DNA from: Ficedula albicollis
Lineage: Eukaryota > Chordata > Aves > Passeriformes > Muscicapidae
DNA length: 64,000 bases
Assembly (NCBI RefSeq): GCF_000247815.1
Contig: NC_021677.1
Span: 63,033,374 to 63,097,373 of the forward strand
Direction of reading: 5' to 3'
A program made the position numbers and the translations under genes. This document shows positions 53,429 to 64,000 of this stretch, one piece after another. The notes beneath the pieces are model-generated. The model did no database searches and was not told the DNA's origin. It saw nothing but the letters and a program-made list of their open reading frames with translations. Position 1 is the stretch's first letter, and every line of letters begins with the position of its first letter.

Positions 53429-54379
53429 AGGGAATCCTCAGGAAGGAGCCGTTCCCAGAGCATTTTTTGGGTGCTTTTCTGAGCTCTGCCTCCAGCTCAG
53501 CACCTTCCTGAGGTTTTTGTGTTCCCTGCAGGACCTTCCCTGGAGCTGCTCCTTCATTATGCTGCCCTGAGCCACCTAACTCAGCACATTGGAGCAATTT
53601 GGATCGTTCACCTTCCAGCTCACCCTTGGAATTCTGCTGATTCCGGGCTCTGTGCTTTGCTGTCCTGATCTCTCAGTGTCAGCAGCCCTCGGTGCCTCCC
53701 CTGTGAGAGCAGGAGCTGTGCTCAGAGAGCTGAGGGACGTTTCTCAAGGCAGCTTTTCGTTCCTGGAGACTTTGGAGCTTTGTCTCCAGCCCCTTTTGCT
53801 GTTCTGGGGGGGTCAAAAACCCGAATATTCCGTGTTTGGTGTAAATCACAGCAGAGGAATTGATTTTTCCCCTGAAGCAAAAATCCCAAACCGCATGGAG
53901 TGAAGTTTGCAGATTCCCCCTAGGATGATTTCTGGCTCCACTCTGGCCTCTCCTTCCTCCCCATTGAATATTTTCCAACCTTTCTCCAGCTCCAACAAGC
54001 ACAGCTGGGCCACACACCTGGAACAAAGCAGCCGAAAATCAAAGCTGCTTCCCCAAAATCAGGGGAGGTTCAGCCACCTCAGAGGTGCCAGTTCCATGGC
54101 CTGTTTCCAAGAGGAAAACCTGGAAGTGCTCATTTCCACGGAGCTGCTGCCTGACCCGCACTGCTCCCTTCCCAGACCAACCTGGTCTCAATATTAACCA
54201 GGCAATTTTTAATTAAGCATCGTTAAATCTCTGTTTCCTGCTGGGTTTTGCTGCTGTGTTCAAAGCGAGCAGAGAGACAAGTGTGGATTTCTGAGCAGGG
54301 CAGGCTCCAAATGGAAGATTTGGTCCATGTTGGAATTACAAACCTGCACATGGATGGAAAATAAATAATTAATGGAAAT
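53429..54379. other. Unique non-coding sequence
   Basis: No recognised repeat or exon. Confidence 0.5.
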
Positions 54380-54605
54380 ATGGAATAATTTGGGTTGGAA
54401 GGGACCTTAAAGAGAATTCCATGGGCAGGGACACCTCCCATTATCCCAGGAGGCTCCAGCCTGGCCTTGGACACTTCCAGGGATCCAGGGCAGCCACAAT
54501 TCCTCTGGGAATTCCATCCCAGGGTGCCCTCACCCTCCCAGCCAGGAATTTCTTCCCAATATCCCACCCATCCCTGCCTGAGAATTTTCCTGGAGCTCTG
54601 GAAGC
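54380..54605 (-). mobile_element. CR1 LINE 3' region
   Basis: 'aatttgggttggaagggacc', 'ccagcctggccttggacact', 'gggatccagggcagccacaa' and 'ttcccaatatcccacccatc' are in minus-strand CR1 order. Confidence 0.93.
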
Positions 54606-54689
54606 CTTGGGATGTGCCTCAGCACCCTCACTCAGTCCAAAGTGACAAATTCCTTATTTTGGGGCAGAATTCCTGCAGAAAAGAAAAGA

Positions 54690-55095
54690 TCTATGTGGGT
54701 ATTGTGTTTCATTTTCTGTTTGTCAGGGTTGGGATTCAATGCTTGAGAGATGGCATTTCTTGTTTGGACTTAGATGTTTATTAATTCTTATTTATATTAC
54801 ATTCTTTCAAACCATGAGGTTTACAGCACTTCAAGTTAACAAACTAAAGATGGAGATGTATTTTTTTTGTCTCTACAAGGCCTTTTAAGGGTAAATTGTT
54901 TAATTAAGAACAGACACCTAAATTATTTTTACTTTTACCCTAATAACCAAGCACCTGTGGCGCACGATGCAGATTTTTCTGTCTAATTAAACAAAACCAC
55001 CTAGACCCATGAAGAAGAAGGACAAAGCTTTGGCCCTAAAATCTCCATCTCGGTTTTTATGTGTTACTGTATTCTAAAATGTTAAATTTTGAGTT
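54690..55095 (-). mobile_element. LTR-like segment, minus strand
   Basis: In reverse it reads an AT-rich U3, then AATAAACA (plus-strand 'tgtttatt' at 54775-54782) and 'ccaaacaagaaatgcc'. This R-U5-like layout is shared with 49120-49570. No coding remnants. The family is not assigned. Confidence 0.5.
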
Positions 55096-55772
55096 TTCCT
55101 CCACGTGATATTACACACTTTTATTTAAATTGCACACCCACGATCCCAGTTCCACAATTCAATTTTGGAAGCTTCTCCATGGCCTCAGGTCAAAAGCAAT
55201 ATTTTCTTGGGGGTCAGTGCCCTGGCAGCACAGAAAATCTAAAATTCTCAGTGACCAAAATGTGGGATCTGACCGTGTCCATTGGCATCTGTAAATAAAC
55301 CACAGAAAACAAGGAGAATGGAAAAGTGAGCCCACGACAAACATTTCCATGGAGAGAAAAACATCCAGGGGGTCTGGACTGAAGGGAGCTCCCTTGGCTG
55401 ACAGAGGAGGATGGGATGGAAGATGAAATGGTGAGGAGGGAGGATGGACAAGTGCTGGAGGAGGGAAAAATGGGAAATGCTGAAGGAAATGCAGGTGGGG
55501 TTTGTTAAAGCAGCTCAGGAATTGGGCTGGACACGAGATCCTGGTCCCAGCTCTTTGGGGTGGTGGGAAACAGGGGCTGTGAGAGCTGGGTTGGGAATTC
55601 CTGCCTCCAGGTGCCCTCAGATGAACAATTCCTCAGCCAGGACCTGCAGTTCCTGTGGAATTAACACAAATTATCTCCCACCAGCTGCTTTCAATTCCCA
55701 ACCCTAGGGAATTTGAGGAGCTTTTGAAAAGGTGAGGAGAAATTGAAGGAGGTGGTTAAATGCCTTTATAAA
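55096..55772. other. Unique non-coding sequence
   Basis: No recognised repeat or exon. Confidence 0.5.
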
Positions 55773-55985
55773 TTCATGGAATTGTTAAGTTTGGAAAGGA
55801 CACCCAGGATCATCAATCCATCAACCAGCAGCACCAAACCAGGGCCTCAGCTGCCAAATCTGCTTTTTTTTGAGCACTTCCATGGGTTGGGACTTCACCA
55901 CTTCTCTGGACATGAAAAAAAAATAATTTCCAAGATCCAAGTTAACCCTTCCCTGGAGCCACTTGAGGCTGTTCCTTCTCCTCCT
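55773..55985 (-). mobile_element. CR1 LINE 3' region, left half of head-to-head pair
   Basis: 'ttcatggaattgttaagttt', 'ggatcatcaatccatcaacc', 'gggacttcaccacttctctg' and 'gagccacttgaggctgttcc' are minus-strand CR1 of the '...gatcatcaagtccaacc' subtype. Confidence 0.85.
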
Positions 55986-56145
55986 GCAGATTTGCTGGGG
56001 CTGCCCCTGGATCCCTGGCAGTGCCCAAGGCCAGGCTGGATGGGGTTGGAGCACCTGGGATGGTGGAATTTGTCCTTGGAAAGAGATGGGAATGAGATGG
56101 GATTTAAGGTCCCTTCCCACCCAAATAATTCTGGAATTCTCTCCT
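55986..56145 (+). mobile_element. CR1 LINE 3' end, right half of head-to-head pair
   Basis: 'ggggctgcccctggatccct', 'ggcagtgcccaaggccaggc' and 'taaggtcccttcccacccaa' are the plus-strand terminus of the other CR1 subtype. The two halves are different subtypes, so this pair is two insertions, not a single inverted one. Confidence 0.92.
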
Positions 56146-56439
56146 TGACCCTTTAAAATTATTGCAAGGAGTTACATCAGGGTTTATCCCACTGGATAAA
56201 CTGGGAAATTGGACATCTCAACACTATTGGGCAGATTCCTGATGCCAATGATTTTATCCAAAACACTCCCTAATCTTCTTTTTTCCATCATTAATAAAAG
56301 CAAAATCTTCTTTAAAAACCAAACTGGTTTTCCTGGAAATTGTTTCCACAGAAATTGTTTTTCTGTGTTTTTTAAGCAGTACAAAAACCCCTGAGCTGGT
56401 GGTACCCTCATTAATTTCTCTTTAATTACTGCATCAACT
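56146..56439. other. Unique non-coding sequence
   Basis: No recognised feature. Confidence 0.5.
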
Positions 56440-57262
56440 CCTCTGGAAAATCAGCCCAAAAATCTTTGAGAAAACTCAATGAAGTTCTAATCCAGGAGTT
56501 TGTGATTTAATCACCTGAGGGATCTTTCCATGCTCAGGTTGTTATCAAAATTCCCATTTTTGGACCTTCCAAACTTTCTTGGTCTAAGAATGGTTCAGAT
56601 TTAAACCAGATTAATTTGATCTTTGGGAAAACTCAGCAAATTTGTAATCCAGTATTTTGTAATTTAATCACCTGAGAGATCTTTCCATGCTCAGGTTGTT
56701 ATCAAAATTCCCATTTTTGGACCTTCCAAACTTTCTTGGTTTAAGAATGGTTCAGATTTAAACCAGATTATTTTAATCTTTGGGAAAACTCAATGAAGTT
56801 TATGATTCAGGAGTTTGTGATTTAATCACCTGAGGGACCTTGTCATGCTCAGGCTGTTATCAAAATTCCTATTTTTGGACCTTCCAAACTTCCTTGGTTG
56901 AGGAATGGTTCAGATTTAAACCAGATTAATTTGATCTTTGGGAAAACTCAGCAAATTTGTAATCCAGGAGTTTGTGATTTAATCACCTGAGGGACCCTTC
57001 CACCCTCCCATTGTTATCAAAATTCCCATTCTGGGACCTTCCACATTTCCTTTGTCTAGGAATGGTTCAGATTTAAACCAGATTAATTTAATCTTTGGGA
57101 AAACTCAGCAAATTTGTAATCCAGGAGTTTGTGATTTTAGAGTTTGGGGAGGACTTAATCACCTGAAGGACCTTCCCACCCTCCCATTGTTATCAAAATT
57201 CCCATTCTGGCACCTTCCAAAGCTCCCTGGCCTGGGAAGGGTTTGGATTTAAGCCAGATTTA
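56440..57262. repeat. 157-bp tandem repeat, about five copies
   Basis: The marker 'atctttgggaaaactca' (first copy 'tgag') recurs at 56462, 56619, 56776, 56934 and 57091, a 157-158-base period. Each unit also has 'gatttaatcacctgaggga', 'ttatcaaaattcccatt' and 'atggttcagatttaaaccag'. Divergence between units is modest; the last is the most decayed. Confidence 0.96.
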
Positions 57263-58424
57263 ACACAGAATTGTTAAATTGAGCGGGCTCTCCACTCCCA
57301 TATTCAGGGTTGCCTTCCCTACATCAATTACTTTAAGGATCACTCTCTCCAAATTCTGCTTCCATAGTTACCTCTTTAATATGATTCATCTGCAGGTTTT
57401 CGGGCAGGGAAAAAAAAAAAAAAAAAAAAAAAAGAATAAAAAAAGAATAAAAAAAGAGCAGGAGTCAGCAAATGGAATCTGGCAAGAAATGAATCAAATA
57501 AACTCCCAATGGTGGCCAGGATTAAATTCCATTTGACTGAGCTGTGCACTGAGAACCCCCCAGTCAGGAGTTAAGAGAAAGGAGTTGATGACATCAGCGA
57601 TTCCCTGGCTCCATCTCCCAGGGAGGTGATAAATAATATCCCCTCCACGTCCTGAGTTCATCCAAAGCAGTTTTTAAGGAGTGGGGGCAGCATCTCGAGC
57701 CTTAAATGATTCCCCTTTGGAGATCCCGGCGAGCTGAGGCAGCAGGAGATGCTTTGTGGGTTTTAACGTCGCTGCAATGGTCTTTGAGCTCCTGCAAGGC
57801 CCAGAGCTGATTTCATTCCTCTCCTCAGCATCTCCATCCTCCTTGAGATGGACATGGAGCTTTCCCTTGGAATCTGGGAATTTTTTGTCGTTGGACTCAG
57901 TGACAGCAGCGCCCAGGAGCGTTTTTGGGTTTGTTCATCTTCTTGCCCCGACTCACTTTAACTCGCTAAACTTTTAAAATTTGCTACAATTTTGCCCTTT
58001 CTTTGGTTTTCCCATAAATCTGCATCTATCCCTGCTTTTCTGCAGGATCCAGATGGGCTCAGGCTCTGCTCCCCTTTCTGACTTGCAGCCACAGCAGGAG
58101 AGAAAAAAATTCCTGCTGCTCCAACCTGGACTTTGAAGGGATTCATGGCAAAGGAATATTCCTGTGGAAGCAGGAGCTGGAAAAACCTGAGGGAAAGGCT
58201 GAGGAAAAATGGGAAGCAAATGCTGAAGGTGCTCCAACTCTTCCCACACTTTTTGTTGCCCTCATCCAAATCTTGTCAAGCAAATTTGCTTGAGGCTGGA
58301 GCAGAGCAGAACTCGGATGTTTCTCCCCACAGAGAATCTAAAAGCTCAGACTTCTTGGAAAATTGCCTGGAAATTTCAACCCATCCCAGGAATTCCTCCT
58401 GGAATCCATGGAACCTTTCAAATG
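57263..58424. other. Unique non-coding sequence with an A-rich microsatellite
   Basis: A-rich simple sequence at 57410-57460. About 57590-57960 is repeat-free. No exon was recognised. Confidence 0.5.
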
Positions 58425-58812
58425 CCTTTTCCTTTTCCTTTTCCTTTTCCTTTTCCTTTTCCTTTTCCTTTTCCTTTTCCTTTTCCTTTTCCTTTTCCTT
58501 TTCCTTTTCCTTTTCCTTTTCCTTTTCCTTTTCCTTTTCCTTTTCCTTTTCCTTTTCCTTTTCCTTTTCCTTTTCCCCTTTCCCTTTTTTCCTTTTCCCC
58601 TTTTTTCTTTTTCACCTTTTTTCCTTTTCCCCTTTTCCCCTTCCCCCTTTTCCTCTTTCCCCCTTTCTCTCTTTTTCCCTTTTTCCATTTTTCCCTTTTT
58701 TCTCTTTCCCCTTTTCCCCCTTCTCCCCCCTTTTCCTCTTTTCCCCTTTTCCCCTTTTCCTCTTTTCCTCTTTTCCTCTTTTCCTCTTTTCCTCATTTCT
58801 TTTTCCTATTTT
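58425..58812. repeat. (CCTTTT)n array grading into impure pyrimidine tract
   Basis: 25 exact CCTTTT units (58425-58576) followed by about 235 bases of irregular C/T runs. All-pyrimidine on this strand apart from a few A's. Predicted Phe/Ser/Leu- or Lys/Gly/Arg-rich frames are repeat translations. Confidence 0.95.
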
Positions 58813-58931
58813 TCTGGATGTGAAACTTGAAGTGAAATTTAAGATTAGAATTTAAGTGCTTCCACTGGAAGATAAGTTTCTCAAAATAAGAGTTTGAAGA
58901 AAAGCCAGATGAATTGCTTGCTTTAAAGTTA

Positions 58932-59278
58932 TCTTTTTCCTCTTTTCCCCTTTTTCTCTTTTTCCCCTTTTCCCCTTTCCCCTTTCCCCCTTTTCCTCTT
59001 TTCCCCTTTTCCTCTTTTCCCCTTTTTCTCTTTTTCCCTTTTCCCCTTTCTCCCCTTTTCCCCTTTCCCCTTTCCCCCTTTTCCTCTTTTCCCCTTTTCC
59101 TCTTTTCCCCTTTTTCTCTTTTTCCCTTTTCCCCTTTCTCCCCTTTTCCCCTTTCCCCTTTCCCCCTTTTCCTCTTTTCCCCTTTTTCCCTTTTCCTCTT
59201 TCCCCCTTTTCCCCTTTTTCCCTTTTTCCATTTTTCCCTTTTCCCCATTTCCCCATTTCCCCCTTCCCCATTTCCCCC
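58932..59278. repeat. Second impure pyrimidine tract
   Basis: Irregular TTTTCCCC and TTTTCCTC units, nearly pure pyrimidine, separated from the first tract by about 120 bases of ordinary sequence. A ~120-base block 'ccttttcctcttttcccctt...' recurs inside it (about 58987 and 59074). Confidence 0.95.
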
Positions 59279-60407
59279 TGCTTTGAACAGGAATTATTTA
59301 GGAATCAGCTGTTCCGTAAATCCAGAGGGTTTGGGGTTTTTTTCCCAAACAGCTGCTGTGTGTTTCTTTACACTCTTTACTAAATTCATAACACTGATGA
59401 TTATTTGATTTCTGGGAATGGATTTCCCCAAATTCCCCAGCTAATCACATCCCATTGAGTATTCCTTCACCTGGATCAAATATGAATTTCCTTGGAGCAG
59501 AAAAGCAGCAGGAAAAGCCCCCCAGAACCCACAACTCCCCAGGATTCTGTTCTGACAAAACAATCCCAGTCTTAAATGGGAATTTATTCCTGCCTTTGAC
59601 CCAAACTATTTGATATTCCCAAAAACATGAAACAGCTGAGATTTTTCCCAGCATACAAAGAACTTTTACATTTCCTTTTCAATCCAAACCGAAGAGTGGA
59701 AGCAGCAGCTCCAGGTTGCTCAGACACTTTTATTTCTCCAAAAAGGACCTGGCAGTTTGTTTTCCTCAGCCACCTCCAAACCCTTTTTATCCAACTTCCT
59801 GGAAAAAACCTGGGAGGAAAAAAACCTCACCCTGGTGATGAAAGCCCCTTTAAATTTTTGATGAAAATGCAAAAAGGAGCCTCAAAGCAGAGCTTCACTC
59901 ACTGGCAGGGAAAAGAGAAGCTTTCTTAGAAGAGAAATGATGAAAATGAAATATTTTCTGCCATGGGAAACTCTGTTGACCAGGGAAAAGTTGGATAAAT
60001 GGAGCTGGAGAACTCAAAAATGTGCCAGGATTGAGGAATTAAGTGAAAAATTATTGTTTTTCCTGAAATCCCACCTGTGTAGTTTGGATTCTATTATTTA
60101 GGAGTCATAAATAAATCCATATCCAAGCCTGGTATATGTCCATAAATAAACACATGGATATAATTTCTGGGGAGCAAATGAGGGCTGGGATTTTCCTGTT
60201 AACTGAGAATCCATTTCCCTTCCATAATTGTTCTATCACTGCTTTTGCAGCCACACATTCCTCACTCCCATAATTCCACTTCAACCTCCTGGGACTGCAA
60301 TTCTTAGAGAAATCCGGTTATTTTTCCATAAAATTGAACTCTTTGATTAAAGGGGAAATTTCCTTGGCATCCTTGATCCGTGGATGAATTCCAGATGGGT
60401 ATCAGGA
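59279..60407. other. Unique non-coding sequence
   Basis: No recognised repeat or exon. Confidence 0.5.
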
Positions 60408-60945
<538 letters not shown>

Positions 60946-61553
60946 ACATTCTTGATTTTTGGTTCCCTGAGCTATTTCTGCCTGAACCTCGGTGCAGTTT
61001 CAATTTCTGGTCTCAAACAGACAAATATGAAATGATTACAAATATGAAATGATTACAAATATGAAATGATTACAAATATTAGGTGATTACAAATATGAAA
61101 TGATTAAAATCTCAGCCCTCACCACAGCTCTGCAGTACTTGGAGCTCAGGATCCATCAAAACCACGGAGGTAAAACCACATTTTTCCCACTTCTCTGTCA
61201 CTCTGTCAGGAGCATTTGGAGATTTGTGTCTGATTTCCACCTCCTGAAGCTTTACAGGCAGAGCAGCATTTCAGCCTGCCAAGTTTTCATGTTTTTTCTT
61301 TAATCTCCAGGCTGACCTTCCCTTCCAAACAGGCTCAGGTTCCCATGCAAAGGCCGGATGAGCACAATGCCAAAGTCAGGGCATCTCACAGAGTGTCAGC
61401 TCAGCTTCTCCTCCAATTCCTGACCCGGCTTTGACTGGGTTTGTTCAGCTGGAGATCAACGAGACAGGTGGAAAATCATCCTCAAAGGGCACCTGGTGCT
61501 CCCTCAGAAATGCACAAACAGGGATGACAGCTGGATCTGGGATGTGCAGCAGG
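60946..61553. other. Unique sequence with a 17-bp microsatellite
   Basis: Apart from 61021-61107 no repeat, exon or RNA gene was recognised. Confidence 0.5.
61021..61107. repeat. 17-bp tandem repeat, five copies
   Basis: Unit 'acaaatatgaaatgatt'; the fourth copy reads 'acaaatattaggtgatt'. Confidence 0.96.
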
Positions 61554-62460
61554 GTCAGCCCAGCTGACCAGGCTCTGTTAAACTGGATTTATCACCCCAG
61601 TGACCATCAGATTGCTCCAAAATATTCTCCCACTATTTATTTTTTCCCTGTAGGAAGTTTTGTTTTTGTAGGAAAAGTCTTTTTTATCCTGACAGATCCT
61701 TTGCTGGTGCTGCAGGATCAGCCCAGCTGACCAGGCTCTGTTAAACTGGATTTGTCACCCCAGTGACCATCTGGGCTCCTCAGTCACCCCCCAGTGCACC
61801 TTAAAATGAACACATCTCTCTCTATGTATTCCAGAGATTTTTTTTTTTTTTTTAAGATTTACCCTTTCACATGGAATTTGATGTGGTTTGATGTCTTATT
61901 TTTGGGATTTTTTTTTTTCCCCTCTCCACACTCCTTTTGTGGGATAAGTGCAGGGAGCAGCTGCTCTGGATTGAGCTGGGAGGAAACAGAGCAATCAGAT
62001 TGCTCCAAAATATTTCTCTGCTTTTTCTTTTTTTTTAGTAGGAAAAGTTTTTTTTTATCCTGACAGATCTTTTCCTGGTGCTGAAGGGTCAGCCCAGCTA
62101 ACCAAGCTCTGTTAAACTGGATTTATTATCCCAGTGACCATCTGGGCTCCTCAGTGACCAGTGGCACCTCCAGGGCTCCTTGAAAGAGAACAGATCTCTC
62201 TCTACTTGCTCCAGAGAGACTTTTTCTGAAGTTTTATCTTTTCATATGGAATCTGAAGTGGTTTGATGTCTTATTTTTGGGAATTGTTTTTATTTTTCCC
62301 TCTCTGTCTCGCTCCATGCCCCATTTGTGAGATAACTGCATGAATTGAGCTGGGAGCAAACAGAGCACCCAGAGTGCTCCAAAATATTTCTCCCTTTCTT
62401 TTTTTGCAGTAGGAAAAGCCTTTTGTATCCTGACAGATCCTTTGCTGGTGCTGAAATAGG
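61554..62460. repeat. ~370-bp tandem repeat, about 2.5 copies
   Basis: 'gtcagcccagctgaccaggc' text recurs at 61554, 61716 and 62087, and 'atcctgacagatcctttgct' text at about 61688, 62057 and 62428. The full period is about 371 bases; the first copy is an internally shortened 162-base unit. Contains 'agattgctccaaaatatt' and T-rich runs. Not recognised as a transposon. Confidence 0.92.
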
Positions 62461-62840
62461 ATTCAGCATCTCCCACCTGCCTCAGCTGCCAAAATAATGG
62501 TGGAGTGGATGTCAAAACAAATGCAGGCAACCCAGATGTCCAAGATTTCCTGCAGAAGCTTGCCAGGAGTCTCTCACGTGGAATAAAAGGGATTCTCCAG
62601 TCAGCTCTGGCGCCCCTCTGGTTTTTCTGGGAATTCCAGGTGGCTGGATGAGCCACATCCTTGTGTTTTACTCCTGCAGATTTCGCACTCAGCGTGGCTG
62701 AAGCTCAGCCCCTGGATCACCCTGGCTCAGTCAGGGGAGCACAGGGGGTGTGGGGTGCCCCACACCTCGTGGATGCTGCTTCCATCTCTCCCAGTGAACA
62801 AAAACTTCCAGTTCCAGACCAGTTCGTCCATTCTGGGCTT
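62461..62840. other. Unique non-coding sequence
   Basis: No recognised exon or repeat. Confidence 0.45.
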
Positions 62841-63082
62841 ACTGGTGAGTTGCATTTGAGCTATAGGAGAGTGGTAAAAAGGATAACGAAACAGAGTTCT
62901 TTGTGTGATGGAGAAGCAAAAAAGTGAGTTTTATTTAAAGAAACACCACACTTATACAGGGTAGATCGTGCAAAACAGAACAGAAAAGGCTCATTGGCCC
63001 AAGAAGGCAACACCTCTTTGGAAACATGCTTTGTGCAAAACATCCCGTCTCTCACCCACCCTGAGGTGTTTAATCATTGTTT

Positions 63083-63167
<85 letters not shown>

Positions 63168-63300
63168 CCCAAGGCTTCAAGGCTGCTGGTCCCTGGTTCC
63201 AGCAGTGACCAGTGACACTGGTGCCTGGCTGAGGCACCTTGGAGCGAGATCACTCTGTGCTGGTGCAGTGTCCTGTCGGAGACACGGAACCCCGGGATGC
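62841..63300 (-). mobile_element. Probable minus-strand ERV LTR interrupted by poly-C
   Basis: In reverse it carries a TATA-like 'cctgtataagtgtgg' and shortly after it 'aaataaaactcac' (plus-strand 'tttatt' at 62930), then 'cttctccatcacacaaagaa'. The U3 side continues leftward in the LTR sense into the C82 run and perhaps beyond it. Family not assigned. Confidence 0.5.
63084..63165. repeat. Poly-C run, 82 bases
   Basis: Lies between 'taatcattgttta' and 'aacccaaggcttcaaggc'. Confidence 0.95.
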
Positions 63301-63369
63301 CTGAGGCTGGAACAGAGCTCCAGGATCAGAGTCCAGGCTGAGCCCAATCCCCACCTTGTGCCCAGCCCG

Positions 63370-64000
<631 letters not shown>

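Noticed and set aside
58133..59408. Lys/Arg/Gly-rich and Phe/Ser-rich proteins
   Set aside because: They come from pyrimidine-tract translation in all frames.

Overview
This window is non-coding DNA from a bird, very probably a songbird (passerine). The basis is about 30 recognisable 3' fragments of CR1 retrotransposons (the terminal segment seen on one strand as 'ggtttgggttggaaggacct', on the other as 'aaggtcccttccaacccaaa', sometimes with the 8-bp CR1 tail), solo LTR-like segments with the look of avian endogenous retroviruses, and the compact mix of unique sequence and short repeats usual in avian introns or intergenic DNA. I found no protein-coding exon, tRNA, rRNA, operon or CRISPR array. 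Every very long open frame is a translation of a simple repeat or a homopolymer.

Layout. 1-3.0 kb: unique sequence with two old CR1 pieces. 3.0-4.0 kb: a nearly pure (CCTATT)n array. 4.0-7.2 kb: unique sequence containing one arm of a distant inverted duplication (6589-6925). 7.2-8.75 kb: 61 copies of GGGAAAA abutting 1,080 C's. 8.75-13 kb: an LTR-like piece, CR1, and a solo LTR interrupted by 639 C's. 13-20.2 kb: AT-rich unique sequence, a 91-bp minisatellite partly replaced by C's, and a second LTR of the 8.9-kb type. 20.2-24.8 kb: CR1 carrying 100 copies of ATCCC, a poly-A run, a pure (TAGATA)n array, CR1. 26.7-32.7 kb: a C run, the second inverted-duplication arm (28870-29218), CR1 pieces, and a (TAATC)n array apparently inside CR1. 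34.6-35.0 kb: a 13-bp array. 38.4-40.6 kb: CR1, C run, CR1, then a second copy of the solo LTR with 635 C's. 45.1-46.5 kb: a head-to-head CR1 pair whose 8-bp tail has grown into a roughly 1-kb array. 49-57.3 kb: LTR-like pieces, a four-copy ~260-bp tandem repeat, CR1, and a 157-bp tandem repeat. 58.4-59.3 kb: long pyrimidine tracts. 60.4-64 kb: CR1, further tandem repeats and three more C runs; the window ends inside one.

Two themes deserve attention. First, about 3.9 kb of the window is uninterrupted C, and every long run is C (never G) on this strand. Where an intact relative exists for comparison, the C's stand in place of expected sequence rather than being added to it. This reads as an assembly or consensus artefact hiding real sequence. 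Second, three of the long simple arrays (ATCCC, TAATC and the ATTCTGTG-like octamer) sit at CR1 positions that already contain the seed motif, which suggests that CR1 3' ends act as nurseries for satellite growth.

I see no convincing new gene system. The best biological leads are the identical inverted duplication 22 kb apart, the CR1-seeded arrays, and the tandem repeats with 157-bp and alternating ~260-bp units.
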